Positions 1 through 11,049 of a DNA stretch of 64,000 bases are shown in pieces. The stretch covers positions 28,237,294 to 28,301,293 of the forward strand of contig NC_051433.1 of the NCBI RefSeq assembly GCF_001649575.2. Reading direction: 5' to 3'. Numbering within the stretch: position 1 is the first letter of the stretch; every line of letters begins with the position of its first letter. This DNA is from Kryptolebias marmoratus (lineage: Eukaryota; Chordata; Actinopteri; Cyprinodontiformes; Rivulidae). The translations under genes and the position numbers were made by a program. Below the pieces are notes generated by a model. The model was given only the letters and a program-made list of their open reading frames with translations. It searched no databases and was not told the origin of the DNA.

Positions 1-993
1 ACATTCACGACGAGGGTGTTCTGTGTGAGGGAGTGTGCTGCTGACATGCTTGGGCGCCCCCGGGTCCACGGTGTGGGGTTGGTGGGGTGCTCAGTCTTTG
101 ATGCACTGGACTGGCCTTCCTTTACTGCTTCTTCCTGCTGGCCCCGGGCCTGGGGCTGGCCTGTGGTCGCGGTAGGGCAAGTGGGGCGATGGAATCTACC
201 TTTTGGCAGCGCTAGGTTGGCTGGCGGGTTGTGCTTGGCCTGGGGCGGTGGGTCAGCTTGGGTGTGGGCGCCTGGCTGACATGGGCGTCGGCGGTACTTC
301 GTGGGCGGGCGGGCTGGGATTGCTGGTATTAGTCGTGTGGCTGGCCAGGCTCCGGGGTTTCCTTCTCCATTCTCCACCACATTGGGAAGGTGTCGGCCCT
401 GCCGGTCGGGGGTGCCGCAGGGAGTTGTGGCATGTGCTATGTAGGGTGGTGTCCCTTTTCAGATGTGGAGATGCTGTTGTTAGGTTGGTTGGGTGGTGAC
501 GTTGGGGCTGGGTTTAGTGATGGTTGTCCCTGGGCTGACGTTGCAGTTGCAGTGATGTGGATTTGTTTGTATGGTTGTGGGGGCATGGCGGGGGTTGTTG
601 GTTCTCAATGTGGGCCGCCTGCTATCTCATGGTGGGGCTTGTGGGGGTTGGGAGGTCCATAGGGGGTTGGGGCTGCTGTCTGGGCCAGGGTTGTTCGGTT
701 GGTGCCCAGCCCTCGTTCAGGTTGATGGGCTGTTCTGGAACTGCAGAGGTTTGGGCGACCTGCTCTTCTCTACCCCGGAATGAAGGGAACCACCTCCTGG
801 GTTCAGGGGCGGGTTGCCCCTATGGGGAGGCATTACCTGGACCTGGGAGTATAGAGTGTGTATGGGGTGTGCAAGTGGGTACATGGCGTCCATTCGTCCG
901 TTCCTGCGGTGGTGCTCCAGGGACTCCGTACTCAGGGGGCCTCTGGATGTCTGGTGCACCGGTCTCTCTGGTCTTCCTGGCATGATGTGTTTG
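1..993. repeat. G-rich, strand-asymmetric block of unknown origin
   Basis: The plus strand is strongly G+T rich and C poor, with many GGGG, TGGGG and GGTTGG runs. The composition drops abruptly to AT-rich near 993. Long overlapping open frames occur in all three plus frames, but they are a by-product of low A/T content: they have no recognisable domains and are rich in W, G, C and V. The complement is C-rich and pro-rich when translated. I infer a mobile-element or satellite-derived segment, because the edge is sharp and the neighbours are unlike it, but I do not recognise the family. It is cut by the window start. Confidence 0.5.
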
Positions 994-2653
994 TGATGTA
1001 TGATCTTATCTAGATTTTACAGCAAAGACAACTGCGAACAGATGCAAAAAAAGAACAAATTTTTCACATCTGCTGGACCTTATGGGTTTGTTTACACTGT
1101 AATATATTTAGTGATATTTGCTTTGTGAATATAATGTAGAGATGGAGTACAGTAGATAATGGGTGCAAATGATGCGCAACAAAATGGAGCAAAAACCAGG
1201 CATTGTGCATTTTTAGTGAATCCAGGCATCAGAGTCTAGACTGGCACACATACATGCATTCACCTGCCTGAAACAGTTTTTTCTGTCCTAAAACACCAGT
1301 CAAATAAAGCCAGACCCTACTATACTGATGAACACAAATGCATCATCATCTTCATCAGACTGCATCACGGTCATAGAAAATAATTTTTCATTTGGTGATT
1401 TTATTTTTTTCTGAAATTAACTTAATTTTTTACCATTTGTTTGGTTTTTTTTTATTATTCAGACTCCTCGTATATTCAGTTGTTGCATCACTTTCACTCT
1501 TGAAGTCAATAAATGGCCCACCAGGGAACCTGTGTAAACTGCTTTTTTCTATCTAATGTTTATTTTTTCCTGCTTTGAAAACTCAGTTCACTTCCTGTCA
1601 TATGGATAACTCATGTTTGAATCTGACTAAATGGTCTTGAGCGTCTCTGTTTGTCTGTTGTATCTGTGGTGTAGTTACTGATTAGCCGGGGTTGCTGTGT
1701 CCTTTGACCCCAAAAGACCCCAGCCATAACACAGAGGTCAAATGCCCTTTGGCCTCTTCCCTCCCTTCTTTTGCTTTGTTACTCATCCTCCTTATCCTCC
1801 TTTTCGTTTCATCCTTTTACTCTTTCACTAAGATGAGAGTTTCACAAAGTGAATGTTGCCACATTTTTTGGTAAAAGATGAAGAGTGGTGCAGTGCAGAA
1901 GAGGATGATGTGTGAGGTTTGTGTGTGCGTGTGTGTGTTTGGGGTCACAAGGGGTGTCAGGGGTTAGGCCAGAAAATGAACAGCTGAGAGTGGTGATTTA
2001 GTCTGCATAAAAGCAGTCCAACTGTCATAACAAAGACGCTTTGACAACAGGCAAATAGGAGACAAAGAGGAGTCAGTGGCTCCCAGGAGGCCTCCAAAGA
2101 CCCCTTTGGACATGTATCCCACACATATACACACACATGCAGACAATGGGTAGGTAGGAGCAGCTTCCCAGAGAACTTGTGAGGGTCTAGGGCCCAGACT
2201 GAGCTTGGCTGAGAGGACCTGAGAGGCATCTATTACAAAGCCCAGCAGACGTCACAGAAGCACTGCAATCAGTGGGTCACCCATGGGCCTCTCTATTGGA
2301 ACCCTGGGCCAGACTCTAGGATTAATGCTTTATCAGCAACTATCTTAAAAGGGATGTTTGGACATTATAACATGTAACATCTAACCTGTTGTAGATAGCT
2401 CCTTTAATAACCTTAGTTTGGAGAAAAAGTGTTTATGACTGACAGGGCTGACAAGTCTGAACACAGTCAAGACCAAAGCGGATTGCTGCTATCTTAAAAC
2501 ACTTCTTATCTTAAGGCTTTTATAATGATTCCTGCAAATACTATTTTTAAAACATTTATATTGCCATCAATTTTGCAATACGCAGTTACTTACACAGATT
2601 TCTGTGGTCATTTTGCAGGAGGAAATAGTGGTAGCAACTATAGCAATATCCCA
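994..2653. other. No gene seen
   Basis: AT-rich sequence with T-runs around 1390-1450 and a short GT tract near 1920-1940. Short open frames have no recognisable domains. Nothing else is supported. Confidence 0.5.
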
Positions 2654-2962
2654 ACCCCAATTACAAAAATGTTGGGACATTGTGTAAAATGTAAAGAAAA
2701 ACAGAATGCAATGAATATCTAATCTCATAAACCCACATTTCATTCTCAATGGAACAAAGTAAACAGCATTTTGTTTGTTTGTTTTTTACATATGTTGCTG
2801 CCATAAATCCTAAAATTTCTTTATTTTAAAGAAATGGCTCAATTTCTTAGAATAAATATTTGATATGTACATTACGTTCCATTGTGAATAAAATCTGGAT
2901 ATATGAGATTTGCAATCCATTGGATTTTCTTTTCTTTTTACACAATGTGATATTTTTGAAAT
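2654..2962. mobile_element. Foldback MITE (GTTGGGACA family)
   Basis: The left arm, starting CCCCAATTACAAAAATG and GTTGGGACATTGTG and running to AATGGAAC near 2753, is an imperfect reverse complement of the right arm, which runs from GTTCCATTGTGAATAAAA near 2876 to TACACAATGTGATATTTTTG. This gives arms of about 90-100 bp around an AT-rich centre. The same terminal sequence, including AAAAAGTTGGGACA, occurs in a longer relative at 23.8 kb. It is typical of a teleost non-autonomous DNA transposon. There is no coding capacity, and the superfamily is not decided from sequence alone. Confidence 0.65.
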
Positions 2963-2968
2963 GTGGGT

Positions 2969-3320
2969 GTTAAATTAAAGGCCTAGTATTGCTTGTAGGA
3001 ATGTATATCGCTTGTCACCTTTCATGGAAGAGTTTTATGCTAAGATCAGCTTATGATGAAAATGTTAAATTTACAGCCCTTCTGGTAATACCTTAAAAGT
3101 AACATTATGCACAATCTCATAAAATATAGCAAGATCTATTATCACGTGGAGTATGTGTTGTGAAAGTCAGCTACTACCAGATCAAATTTTAGTTATTGCT
3201 TTAAATTAATTGGCTATAATTAGGTATAAAATAAAAAAATTAAATTAGCCATACCTTTAGTTTTATAAGTGATAGCCATTTTTGAGTTGATTAAAGTCAA
3301 TTAGCTGTAGCAGCCAACCC
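2969..3320 (+). repeat. Unclassified dispersed repeat, copy 1
   Basis: Begins TTAAATTAAAGGCCTAG. It contains the blocks 'catggaagagttttatgc', 'ctaagatcagcttatgatg', 'ctactaccagatcaaattt' and a degenerate 'agccatttttg', ending near the 'gtagcagccaaccc' block. The same ordered blocks recur at 21.34, 22.5, 7.2 and 60.56 kb and on the minus strand at 31.6 kb. No ORF and no RNA-gene promoter boxes were recognised. Confidence 0.6.
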
Positions 3321-4289
3321 TAAAATGGATTAAACAGGAAAAAGTCCAAATGGGTTTGAAACAACAAAAATCAACCAAGGTTTCCATTATGGTGATTAAA
3401 TATGTTTGAATAGACAGATTTTTTGTTGTTATTGTTGTTTGTCTTTTTGATGTTTTTTGTTTTTGTTTTTTTTGGTAGAGAAGGGGAAAAATGTCTGAAT
3501 TAAGTTAACCTAATTAAATCTGAAACCTTCATTTATTTCATAATAAACTCTTAATTGTTGTTTAAATTCATCCAACCAAACAAATTATTATTATTATTGC
3601 AGCTGAACAAGACCACAGGATTATGATTTTGACCTAAAACAAGCACAGCTGAGGATGATCAGTGTTCTAATTTTAATTTAAAAGGAAAAGTGAAAACTTA
3701 AAAAACATTATTATGCTACTTTTTTTTCCTGTCAGTTTATCTTCAGTTGAAGGACCCTCCATCCTATTAGGCTCAGATTAATGAGCCTTTTCTTCAGAGT
3801 CAAGGAGCGTGATGAGCTCTCAGAAACACTGACCCCAGCTCCCCCTTTTCTTCCAATATGTTACTCATCCACCTGCTGTGGTTTTGTCTGTGGCTTTGAA
3901 AGGGCTTTGTAGACCACACACCTCAACAAAATGTGTACACTCCCTCAAGATGGCATAAGCACTGGAAACATCAGCTAGCATAGAGTGCTCTTCTTGTCCA
4001 GATGAAAAAAGCCACTGGATTGTACAGTTCTGATCATGAAGGTCAGAAACTCCTCAGTTATGGTTTTACAAAGGACAAGTTAAGCTTCACTACAGGGTTT
4101 AACCCTTTCAGGGTATTTCCTGATGTCAGAGCATCTAAACTAAAACAATCAAAACTATCCTGTGTGAATCTGCTGAATTTAATCAAATTATGACTAGACC
4201 TTCAATATGTGAGATGTTAGAGGTGAAGATCAGCAGCAAAACAGTGAAAGGTCATGTTGTGTTTTCTGACAATGAACCTAAAAGGAAGT
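3321..4289. other. No gene seen
   Basis: AT-rich sequence with poly-T/TTG stretches near 3420-3475 and a short (ATT)n near 3583-3598. The 63-codon frame at 4002-4193 has no recognisable feature. Confidence 0.45.
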
Positions 4290-4700
4290 AGGTAATAAAA
4301 CACAATACAACTCAATACATACTGGGTACATAATACTTACCTGGTACGTACTTGGTACATATTGAGTACTTACCAGGTATGCAATGGGTATGTATTGGGT
4401 ACACACTGGCATACTGGGTACTTAACAGGTACATATACCTGATACTTACCTTGTATGCACCGAGTACATACCAGGTACGTCTTGAGTAGGTATATAGTAC
4501 CTATGAGGAGTAAGCTGTATTATCAAGTGACTTTTTACTCTGTAATTACAGGGTACAAACCTGGTAAGCATTAGGTATATACCACATTTGCACCTAGTAA
4601 GAACCCAATATGTACCATGTACGTACCAGAGACACACAGGTAATTACTAGGCACATACAAGGTAAGTACGCAATATGCACCATGTATTTACCTATTAAAA
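4290..4700. repeat. Degenerate GGTAC-centred minisatellite
   Basis: About 400 bp is built from diverged units of roughly 10-20 bp around GGTAC/GTACC and its variants: TACTGGGTACATA, TTGGTACATATTGAG, TACCAGGTATG, and so on. GGTAC and GTACC are close to self-complementary, so the array carries many short hairpins and is open on both strands. The minus-strand 63-codon frame at 4446-4637 is a consequence of the repeat, not a gene. The 3' side merges with an antisense Rex3 fragment at about 4718. Confidence 0.6.
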
Positions 4701-4717
4701 GGGCACATCAATCATGT

Positions 4718-5655
4718 ATAAGGGAGAGTCCAGGAGAGTCCAGACACCCTGTGGAGAAAACTCATTTCAGCCGCTTGTATTCGCAATCTCGTTCTTTCAG
4801 TCACTACCCAAAGCTCGTGACCTTAGATGAGGGTAGGAACATAGATCGACCGGTAAATCGAGACCTTCACCTTTTGGCTCAGCTCTCTTTTCACCACAAC
4901 AGATCAGTACAGGGCCGGCATCACTGCAGATGGAGCACCAATTCGCCTATCGATCTCCCGCTCCATTTTACCGCCATTCATGAACAAGAACCCAAGATAC
5001 TTAAACTCCTCCATCTGGGGCAGGACCTCTTCCCCAACCTGGAGAAGGCAATCTACCCTTTTCTGGCTCAAGACCATGGCCTCGGATTTGGAGGCACTGA
5101 TCTTCATCCCGGCCGCTTCACACTCGGCTATGAACTGATTAAAAAAAAAAAAAAACGGAGATCATGACTTGATGAAGCCAATAGAACCATATCATCTACA
5201 AAAAGCAGAGACGCGATCCTAAGGCCACCAAAACGGATCCCCTCAACACCTTGGATGTGCCTAGAAATTCTGTCCATAAAAACTATGAACAGAATCGGTG
5301 ACAAAGGGCAACCATGGCGGAGTCCAAATCTCACTGGAAATGAGTCAGACTTACTGCCGGCAATGCACCCTCAAGGACCCTGCTGAGGGTGTAGAGCTGG
5401 TCCAGTGTTCCACGGCCAGGACGAAAACCACACTGCTCTTCCTGAATCCAAGATTCGACTATCCGACAGTCCCTCATCTCCAGAACCCCTGAATAGACCT
5501 TACCAGGGAGGCTTAGGAGTGTGATCCCTCTGTAATTGGAACACACTCTGCGGCCCCCCTTTTTGAATAAGGGGACTACCACCCCGGTCTGCCAATCCAG
5601 GGGGACTGCCCCCGATGTCCATGCAGTATTGCAGAGTAGTGTTAACCACTTCTAA
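4718..5655 (-). pseudogene. Rex3-type LINE fragment, truncated at both ends
   Basis: Antisense fragment of an RTE-clade LINE. Reading the minus strand, the pieces run in order: a CGFRPGRGTLDQLYTL block (5331-5582), a GCPLSPILFIVFMDRISR block, and the catalytic box as FVDD instead of FADD (5128-5334). They are followed by the KYLGFLFMNGG block (4904-5107) and the FLHRVSG block near 4760. The plus strand at 5296-5318 and 5574-5594 carries close matches to the classic Rex3 amplification sites (CGGTGACAAAGGGCAACC and a complement of TGGCAGACCGGGGTGGT). Near 5139-5155 part of the RT is replaced by a poly-A run. The copy lacks the endonuclease and the 3' tail and is dead. Confidence 0.85.
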
Positions 5656-7149
5656 ATAAATAATTTCAGGCAGGAGCTTCACTGGCACTCTTCAAAAAAA
5701 AAAAGAAAAAATCTGAAACTGTCTAGTTTTATAATAATATGATTACTGACATCTCATGTAACAAGATATTTTCAAGACTTCACTACTTACCAGTCAAAGG
5801 AAAATAAAACACAAAACAGTCTGCCTTCAAAATGTCTCCACTGGTGCTGATTGCTAGCACTGGTTAGGCTCTCAATTTCCCACATTTACTGGCTCTGACT
5901 TCCTATGTTTTTAGTGACTGAAGCCACAACTATGCATGAGTTTATTCCTCAGCAACACTCAGCACCAAACTATTTCCTCAGTAGCGGGAATAAAGTGAGA
6001 AAAAACTGTTTGTGTGTGGGAGAGGCCTGTCTGTCATCACTAAAACTTATTTTCTTTTTTACAGGACTGCTATTCACTAAATTAGCAAAGGTAATTTATC
6101 AGTAAATTAAATTTTTATTTATACTACTTTTGGCCCTCCTGCACTTTATCTCATGGAGCCTGGTTTTCAAATCAGTGTTAGGGAATTATAGGTCATATAC
6201 TTGGGGAGTTGCAATTTAATTTTCAAATGTACATATTTTTTTCTGCAGGTAAGGGTCAACTACAGCTGTATCTCCCAACAAACTCTACAACAATCAGAAG
6301 AACTATTGTATGAGACCAGGGAATTCTTCAGAAACAGTGAAGAACTAATTCTCATTTTTGTCTTGTGCCAAAAACTTGTTTGGGATATTTTTCCTGGACA
6401 TTATTTTGTGGACAAAAATAAGTTCATTTATTTCTTAACGTATGCAAGGTTAATGATTATGAGCCATGTTCAGCACCTTCATCAGAACCATTTCTTTTGA
6501 TGAGAAAAGAGGAAACCAGATATTTATCATCGGTTTCAGCATTCCAGGCGTAAACTAAAGCACCAGTTTAAAAAAAAACAATAACAGCTGACAGCCCCAA
6601 CTTGTTTTCATCATGGGTTTAACTGGCCTACAGTCATTTTTCCCTTCACATAAACACAGATGCTCAAACCTAAACAGACAGCTTAATTAAATTAATTTTT
6701 CATCCTTCTGATATCAAAGGCTGTTAAATTGTATCCACATGATTCAGCCATCAAAGATTTTGACCAGGACCACACTACTATTTAACCTCCAGTGAGGACA
6801 ACAATATGTACACAAACCCATAAACACTAACATGCATGTGTTCTTCACACATTTGCGTTTTTGTCTGTAAAGTTAACTGTATCCCAAGTTAGATCTACAA
6901 AAACATTAAGATGTATTCACCATTTAACATTAAGGCTTTAGATGGACACTTCCCAATCACACCAAAAACAGACCAGACACATTATAAATCATATAATTAA
7001 TTTATTCAACCATTCATCCATCCATCTATTTATACAACAATCTAGTATCTATCAACTTATCCATCCCTCATTCATCCATCTATCTATCTGTCTGTCTGTC
7101 TGTCTGTCATTTCGTCCGATGATTATTTTTCAAAAAATTTAAATTCTGC
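5656..7149. other. No gene seen; tetranucleotide repeat near 7071-7108
   Basis: AT-rich sequence without recognisable coding or RNA features. The (ATCC/ATCT)n and (GTCT)n tract at about 7010-7108 (TCCATCTATCTATCTGTCTG and relatives) is simple-sequence DNA and explains the 66-codon open frame there. Confidence 0.5.
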
Positions 7150-7450
7150 CCATTTGACATATTTTGCTAACAGACAGACACAGTTAACTCCATCACTTAA
7201 TGCTAAAGTTTTAAGCAAAAATCTCACACATGTAGCACTAGTAGTATATGTTGGAGACAACTTGTGACTAATACCACATCAAATTTTATATCAATGTCTG
7301 TAATATAGCCATTTTTGTGTTACATAAGGTCAGCTGTCGTGGCCATTTTGAATTGAGCTGAGTCTAAAGTCCAGTGATTATTTTCTAAGTTTTATTAAAA
7401 TCCATTTAATGGGTCACAATATATTTTCCTAACATGACCGTCAAACAAAC
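7150..7450 (+). repeat. Unclassified dispersed repeat, copy 2
   Basis: Carries 'ttgctaacagacagacac' followed by 'taccacatcaaatttta', 'tatagccatttttgtgtt', 'ggccattttgaattgagc' and 'ttttattaaaatccattta', in the order seen in the copies at 21.3, 22.5 and 60.6 kb. The junction of the tail-like block with the middle block suggests two partial copies side by side. No ORF. Confidence 0.6.
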
Positions 7451-7646
7451 ACAGCGGCACACACACAGACACAGGCAGGTGTTAAAAGACATAGTCATCA
7501 GTTAAAAAGAAAAAAGGGACACAATATTTACAGATGATTTATTTTCTAATTGGGTGTAAAAATGAACAAAAACTCCTAAACTGATTGACTATGAAAAGAT
7601 AGTAACTACTGTCATAATGATCTCAGTCACTACAACTCCTCTTCAG

Positions 7647-7695
7647 TATAATATAATATAATATAATATAATATAATATAATATAATATAATATA
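7647..7695. repeat. (ATAAT)n microsatellite, left of Rex3
   Basis: About ten near-perfect ATAAT/TATAA pentamers ending immediately before the first Rex3-homologous base. The same pentamer resumes after the 3' tail of that element at 10574-10661. Confidence 0.9.
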
Positions 7696-7781
7696 GTATA
7701 TGGGTGCAATGTGGGATAGTTGGTGGCCGAAGGTGGGGACCTTGGCGGTCTGATCCTCAGCTACAGAAGCTGGCTCTTGGG

Positions 7782-8300
7782 ACGTGAAATGTCACCTCTC
7801 TGGTGGGGAAGGAGCCTGAGCTGGTGTGTGAGGTTGAGAGGTTCCGGCTAGATATAGTCGGGCTCACCTCAACGCATGGCTCTGGCTCTGGAACCAGTCT
7901 TCTCGAGAGGGGTTGGACACTCTTTCACTCTGGAGTTGTCCGCAGTGAGAAGCGCCAAGCAGGAGTGGGCATACTTGTTTGCCCCACATCTTGGTGCCTC
8001 TACGTTGGGGTTTACCCCGGTGAACGAGAGGGTAGCCTCTGTTGTTTGCGCTTATTACCCATTATTATTTATGATTACACACCATTTTTGGAGTCCTTGG
8101 AGGAGTTACTGGAGAGTGCCCCTCCTGGGGACTCCCTTGTTCTGCTGGGGGACTTCAACGCTCAAGTGGGCAATGACAGTGAGACCTGGAGGGGTGTGGT
8201 TAGGAGTAACGGCCCCCCTGATCTGAACCCGAGTGGTGTTCTGTTGTTGGACTTCTGTGCTCGTCGTGGATTGTCCATAAAGAACACCATGTTCATCTGA
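7782..8300 (+). pseudogene. Rex3 copy B, AP-like endonuclease domain
   Basis: Fragments of the exonuclease-endonuclease-phosphatase fold that nicks target DNA for target-primed reverse transcription. Visible are [25 protein letters not shown], and the metal-site block [16 protein letters not shown] with [11 protein letters not shown] after it. The start motif GTWNVTSL is interrupted (G-T-stop-N-V). A deletion replaces the segment that in copy C reads LCIYAPNSSSDYP. The SDH-type catalytic end is missing, so the domain cannot be functional. Confidence 0.8.
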
Positions 8301-9179
8301 TCTGCGGCCACATGTCTTAGACACTCGGGTGAAGAGAGGGGTGGAGGTGTCAACTGACCACTACCTGGTGGTGAGTTGGCTCCGATGGTGGGGGAGGATG
8401 CCTGTCAGACCTGGCAGGCCCGAACATATTGTGAGGGTCTGTTGGGAATGTCTGGTATAGTCTCCTGTCAGGCAGAACTTTAACTCCCACCTCCGGGAGA
8501 ACTTCGAACATGTTCCGGGGGAGGTGGGGGACATTGAGCCCGAGTGGGCAATGTTCCGTGCCTCCATTGTTGAGGCGGCTTATTGGAGCTGTGGTCGCAA
8601 GGTAGTTTGTGCCTGTCGTGGTGGCAACCCTCGAACCTGCTGGTGGACACCGGCGGTGAGGGATGCTGTCAGACTGAAGAAGGAATCCTATTGGGCCTTC
8701 TTGGCCTGTGGGACTCCAGAAGCAGATGACAGGTACCGGCAGTCCAAGCGGCATGCAGCTCGGGTGGTCGCTGAGGCAAAAACTTGAGCATGGGAAGAGT
8801 TTGGAGAGGCCATGGAGAAAGACTTCCGAATGGCTTCGAGCCAATTCTGGTCCACCATACGGCATCTCAGGAGGGGAAAGCAGTGCAGCACCAACAGTGT
8901 TTATAGTGGAGGTGGTGTGATGCGACTCGGGATGTCGTGGGTCAGTGGGCGGAATACTTCGAAGATCTCATCAATCCCACCTGCACATTTTCCATTGAGG
9001 AGGTGGAGCCTGGGGAGTTTGGATCGGGCTCTACAATCTCCCGGTGCTAAGGTCATCGAGGTGGTTAAAAAGTTCCTTGGTGGCAAGGCTCCAGGGGTGG
9101 ATGAGATTCGCTCTTAAGGAAATTTTATATATATATATAGATTCTCCCAGAGTACCTCAAGTCTCTGGATGTTGTAGGG

Positions 9180-9941
9180 TTGAGTTGGCTAACGCAACTC
9201 TGCAATATTGTGTGGATATCAGGGAAAGTTCCCCTGGATTGTCAGACCCTATTCATAAAATGGGACCGGAGAGTGTGTTCCAACTACAGAGGGATCACAC
9301 CCCTAAGCCTCCCTGGTAAGGTCTATTCAGGGGTTCTGGAGAGGAGGGTCCGTTGGATTGTCAAACCTTGGATTCAGGAAGAGCAGTGTGGTTTTCGTCC
9401 TGGTCGTGGAACACTGGACCAGCTCTATACCCTCAGCATGGTCCTTGAGGGTGCATGGGAGTTCACCCAACCAGTCTACATGTGTTTTGTGGACTTGGAG
9501 AAAGCGTTCGACCGTGTCCCTCGGGGAATCCTGTGTGGGGTGCTCCGGGAGTATGGGGTACCAGGCCCTTTGATACGGGCTGTTAGGTCCCTTTATGACT
9601 GGTGTCAGAGCTTGGTCCACATTGCCAGCAGTAAGTCGGACTCGTTTCCGGTGAGAGTTGGACTCCGCCAAGGTTGCCCTTTGTCACCGATTCTGTTCAT
9701 AACGTTTATGAACAGAACTTCTAGGCGCAGCCAAAGTGTCCAGGGGATCCGTTTTGGTGGCCTTAGGATTGCGTCTCTGCTATTTGCAGATGATGTGGTC
9801 CTGTTGGTTTCATTAGGCCGTGATCTACAGCTTTCGCTGGAGCGGTTCGCAGCTGATCGTGAAACAGCTGGGATGAGGATCAGTGCCTCCAAATCTGAGG
9901 CCATGGTCTCGAGTCAGAAAAGGGTAGAGTGCCATCTCTGA
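9180..9941 (+). CDS. Rex3 copy B, reverse transcriptase core (253-codon frame)
   Basis: Open RT core of the element. Motifs in order: NYRGITPLSLPGKVYSGVLE (about residues 36-55), CGFRPGRGTLDQLYTL, FVDLEKAFDRVPRG (motif A, with the first catalytic Asp), VGLRQGCPLSPILF (motif B), SLLFADDVVLL (motif C, FADD with both Asp intact), then SASKSEAMV. It ends at a TGA that interrupts the sentence at ECHL; the same frame continues after it. No real start codon is implied, because in RTE elements this is internal to one polyprotein. Confidence 0.85.
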   Translation: MSWLTQLCNIVWISGKVPLDCQTLFIKWDRRVCSNYRGITPLSLPGKVYSGVLERRVRWIVKPWIQEEQCGFRPGRGTLDQLYTLSMVLEGAWEFTQPVYMCFVDLEKAFDRVPRGILCGVLREYGVPGPLIRAVRSLYDWCQSLVHIASSKSDSFPVRVGLRQGCPLSPILFITFMNRTSRRSQSVQGIRFGGLRIASLLFADDVVLLVSLGRDLQLSLERFAADRETAGMRISASKSEAMVSSQKRVECHL

Positions 9942-10552
9942 GTCGGGGAAGATGTCCTGCCCCAAGTGGAAGAGTTTAAGTATCTTGGGGTTTTGTTCAC
10001 GAATGCTGGAAAAATGAAGCGGGAGATCGACAGGTGGATTGGTGCAGCGTCTGTAGTGAATCGGGCACTGTACCAGTCTGCCGTGGTGAAGAGACAGCTG
10101 AGCTCTCGATCTACCGGTCGATCTATGTTCCTACCCTCATCTAAGGTCACGAGCTTTGGGTAGTGACCGAAAGAACGAGATTGCGAATACAAGCGGCTGA
10201 AATGAGTTTTCTCCACAGGGTGTCTGGGCTCTCCCTTAGAGATAGAAGCTCGGTCATCCGGGAGGGACTCAGAGTAGAGCCGCTGCTTCTCCATTTCAAG
10301 AGGAGCCAGTTTAGGTGGCTCGGGCATTTGATTAGGATGCCTCCTGGACGCCTCCCTGGTAAGGTGTTCCGGGCACGTCCCACCTGGAGGAAGACCAGAG
10401 GAAGACCCAGGACATGCTGGAGGGACTATGTTTCTCAGCTGGCCTGGAAACACCTTTGGATTCCCCCGGAGGAGCTGGCCCAAGTAGCCGAGGAGAACGA
10501 AGTCTGGATATCTCTACTTAGGCTGCTACCCCTGCGACCCGACCCCGGATAA
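9942..10552 (+). pseudogene. Rex3 copy B, C-terminal region after RT
   Basis: After the in-frame TGA the frame continues through EEFKYLGVLFTNAGKMKRE and shifts near 10110. A 129-codon frame then holds ERTRLRIQAAEMSFLHRVSG, RSQFRWLGHLIRMPPGRLPG and GRPRTCWRDYVSQLAW. This tryptophan- and arginine-rich tail is conserved among all copies in the window. It ends with RLLPLRPDPG and a stop, followed by the GATG tail. Confidence 0.8.
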
Positions 10553-10573
10553 GAGGAAGAAGATGGATGGATA

Positions 10574-10661
10574 ATAAAATATAATATAATATAATATAAT
10601 ATAATATAATATAATATAATATAATATAATATAATATAATATAATATAATATAATATAATA
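10574..10661. repeat. (ATAAT)n microsatellite, right of Rex3
   Basis: Roughly 17 pentamers directly following the GATGGATGGATA tail. Longer and purer than the left array. Confidence 0.9.
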
Positions 10662-11049
10662 GTAAACTTGTAAAGGAAGGATCCATTTAAAGTAAAAGAT
10701 GCCTTGAGACAAGTCTACATTTAAACATGTGCCCCAAGTCTTAGTTGTTACATTGGCTGTGTGTTTTTGTGGTGGACTATCAGAGGATTTGGGGTTGAGT
10801 AGCTTTCTTGTGTGTAATTAAAGCTCTGTTGTTTCCATTGTGACCAGCTAGCTGTTTATAGGATTTTTCTGTGTAATTGTTGGCAGAATTTATTCTACAC
10901 CATGTTTGTTGATCTGTAAAGCTTTTGTATCACTTCGACAGGGTTTCTACAGAGTCTGGAAAATTCTGTAATTTGATTTTCTGTTTTTTTTCTGGATTTA
11001 GACAAGTGTGTAAAAAATAAAACTAATTATGGAAAAACTGTGAATCCAT
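10662..11049. other. No gene seen
   Basis: AT-rich intergenic sequence without recognisable coding or repeat features. Confidence 0.4.

Larger units (their letters stand above)
7701..10572 (+). mobile_element. Rex3 (RTE-clade) LINE, near full length, inactivated
   Basis: The order is: remnant of 5' UTR (TGGGTGCAATGTGGGAT), endonuclease, linker, reverse transcriptase, C-terminal domain, and a short GATGGATGGATA tail characteristic of Rex3. The copy lacks about 350 bp of 5' leader present in the copy at 36.66 kb. The single ORF is broken by a TGA at 7781-7783 in the endonuclease start, an internal deletion near 8040-8095, loss of the end of the endonuclease near 8290, frameshifts around 9110 and 10110, and a TGA at 9939. 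Both flanks are the same ATAAT microsatellite, so the target site lay within it or the array grew from the insertion. Confidence 0.9.

Noticed and set aside
16..996. Overlapping 60-142 codon frames in the first kilobase
   Set aside because: Explained by G+T-rich composition with few stop codons in any frame. No domain and no consistent codon usage.
4610..5167. 185-codon plus-strand frame
   Set aside because: It runs from the minisatellite into the antisense strand of a Rex3 fragment; the conserved sequence is on the other strand.
7071..7108. Short direct repeats considered as a CRISPR-like array
   Set aside because: Unit is 4 bp with no unique spacers. Ordinary tetranucleotide microsatellite in a vertebrate.
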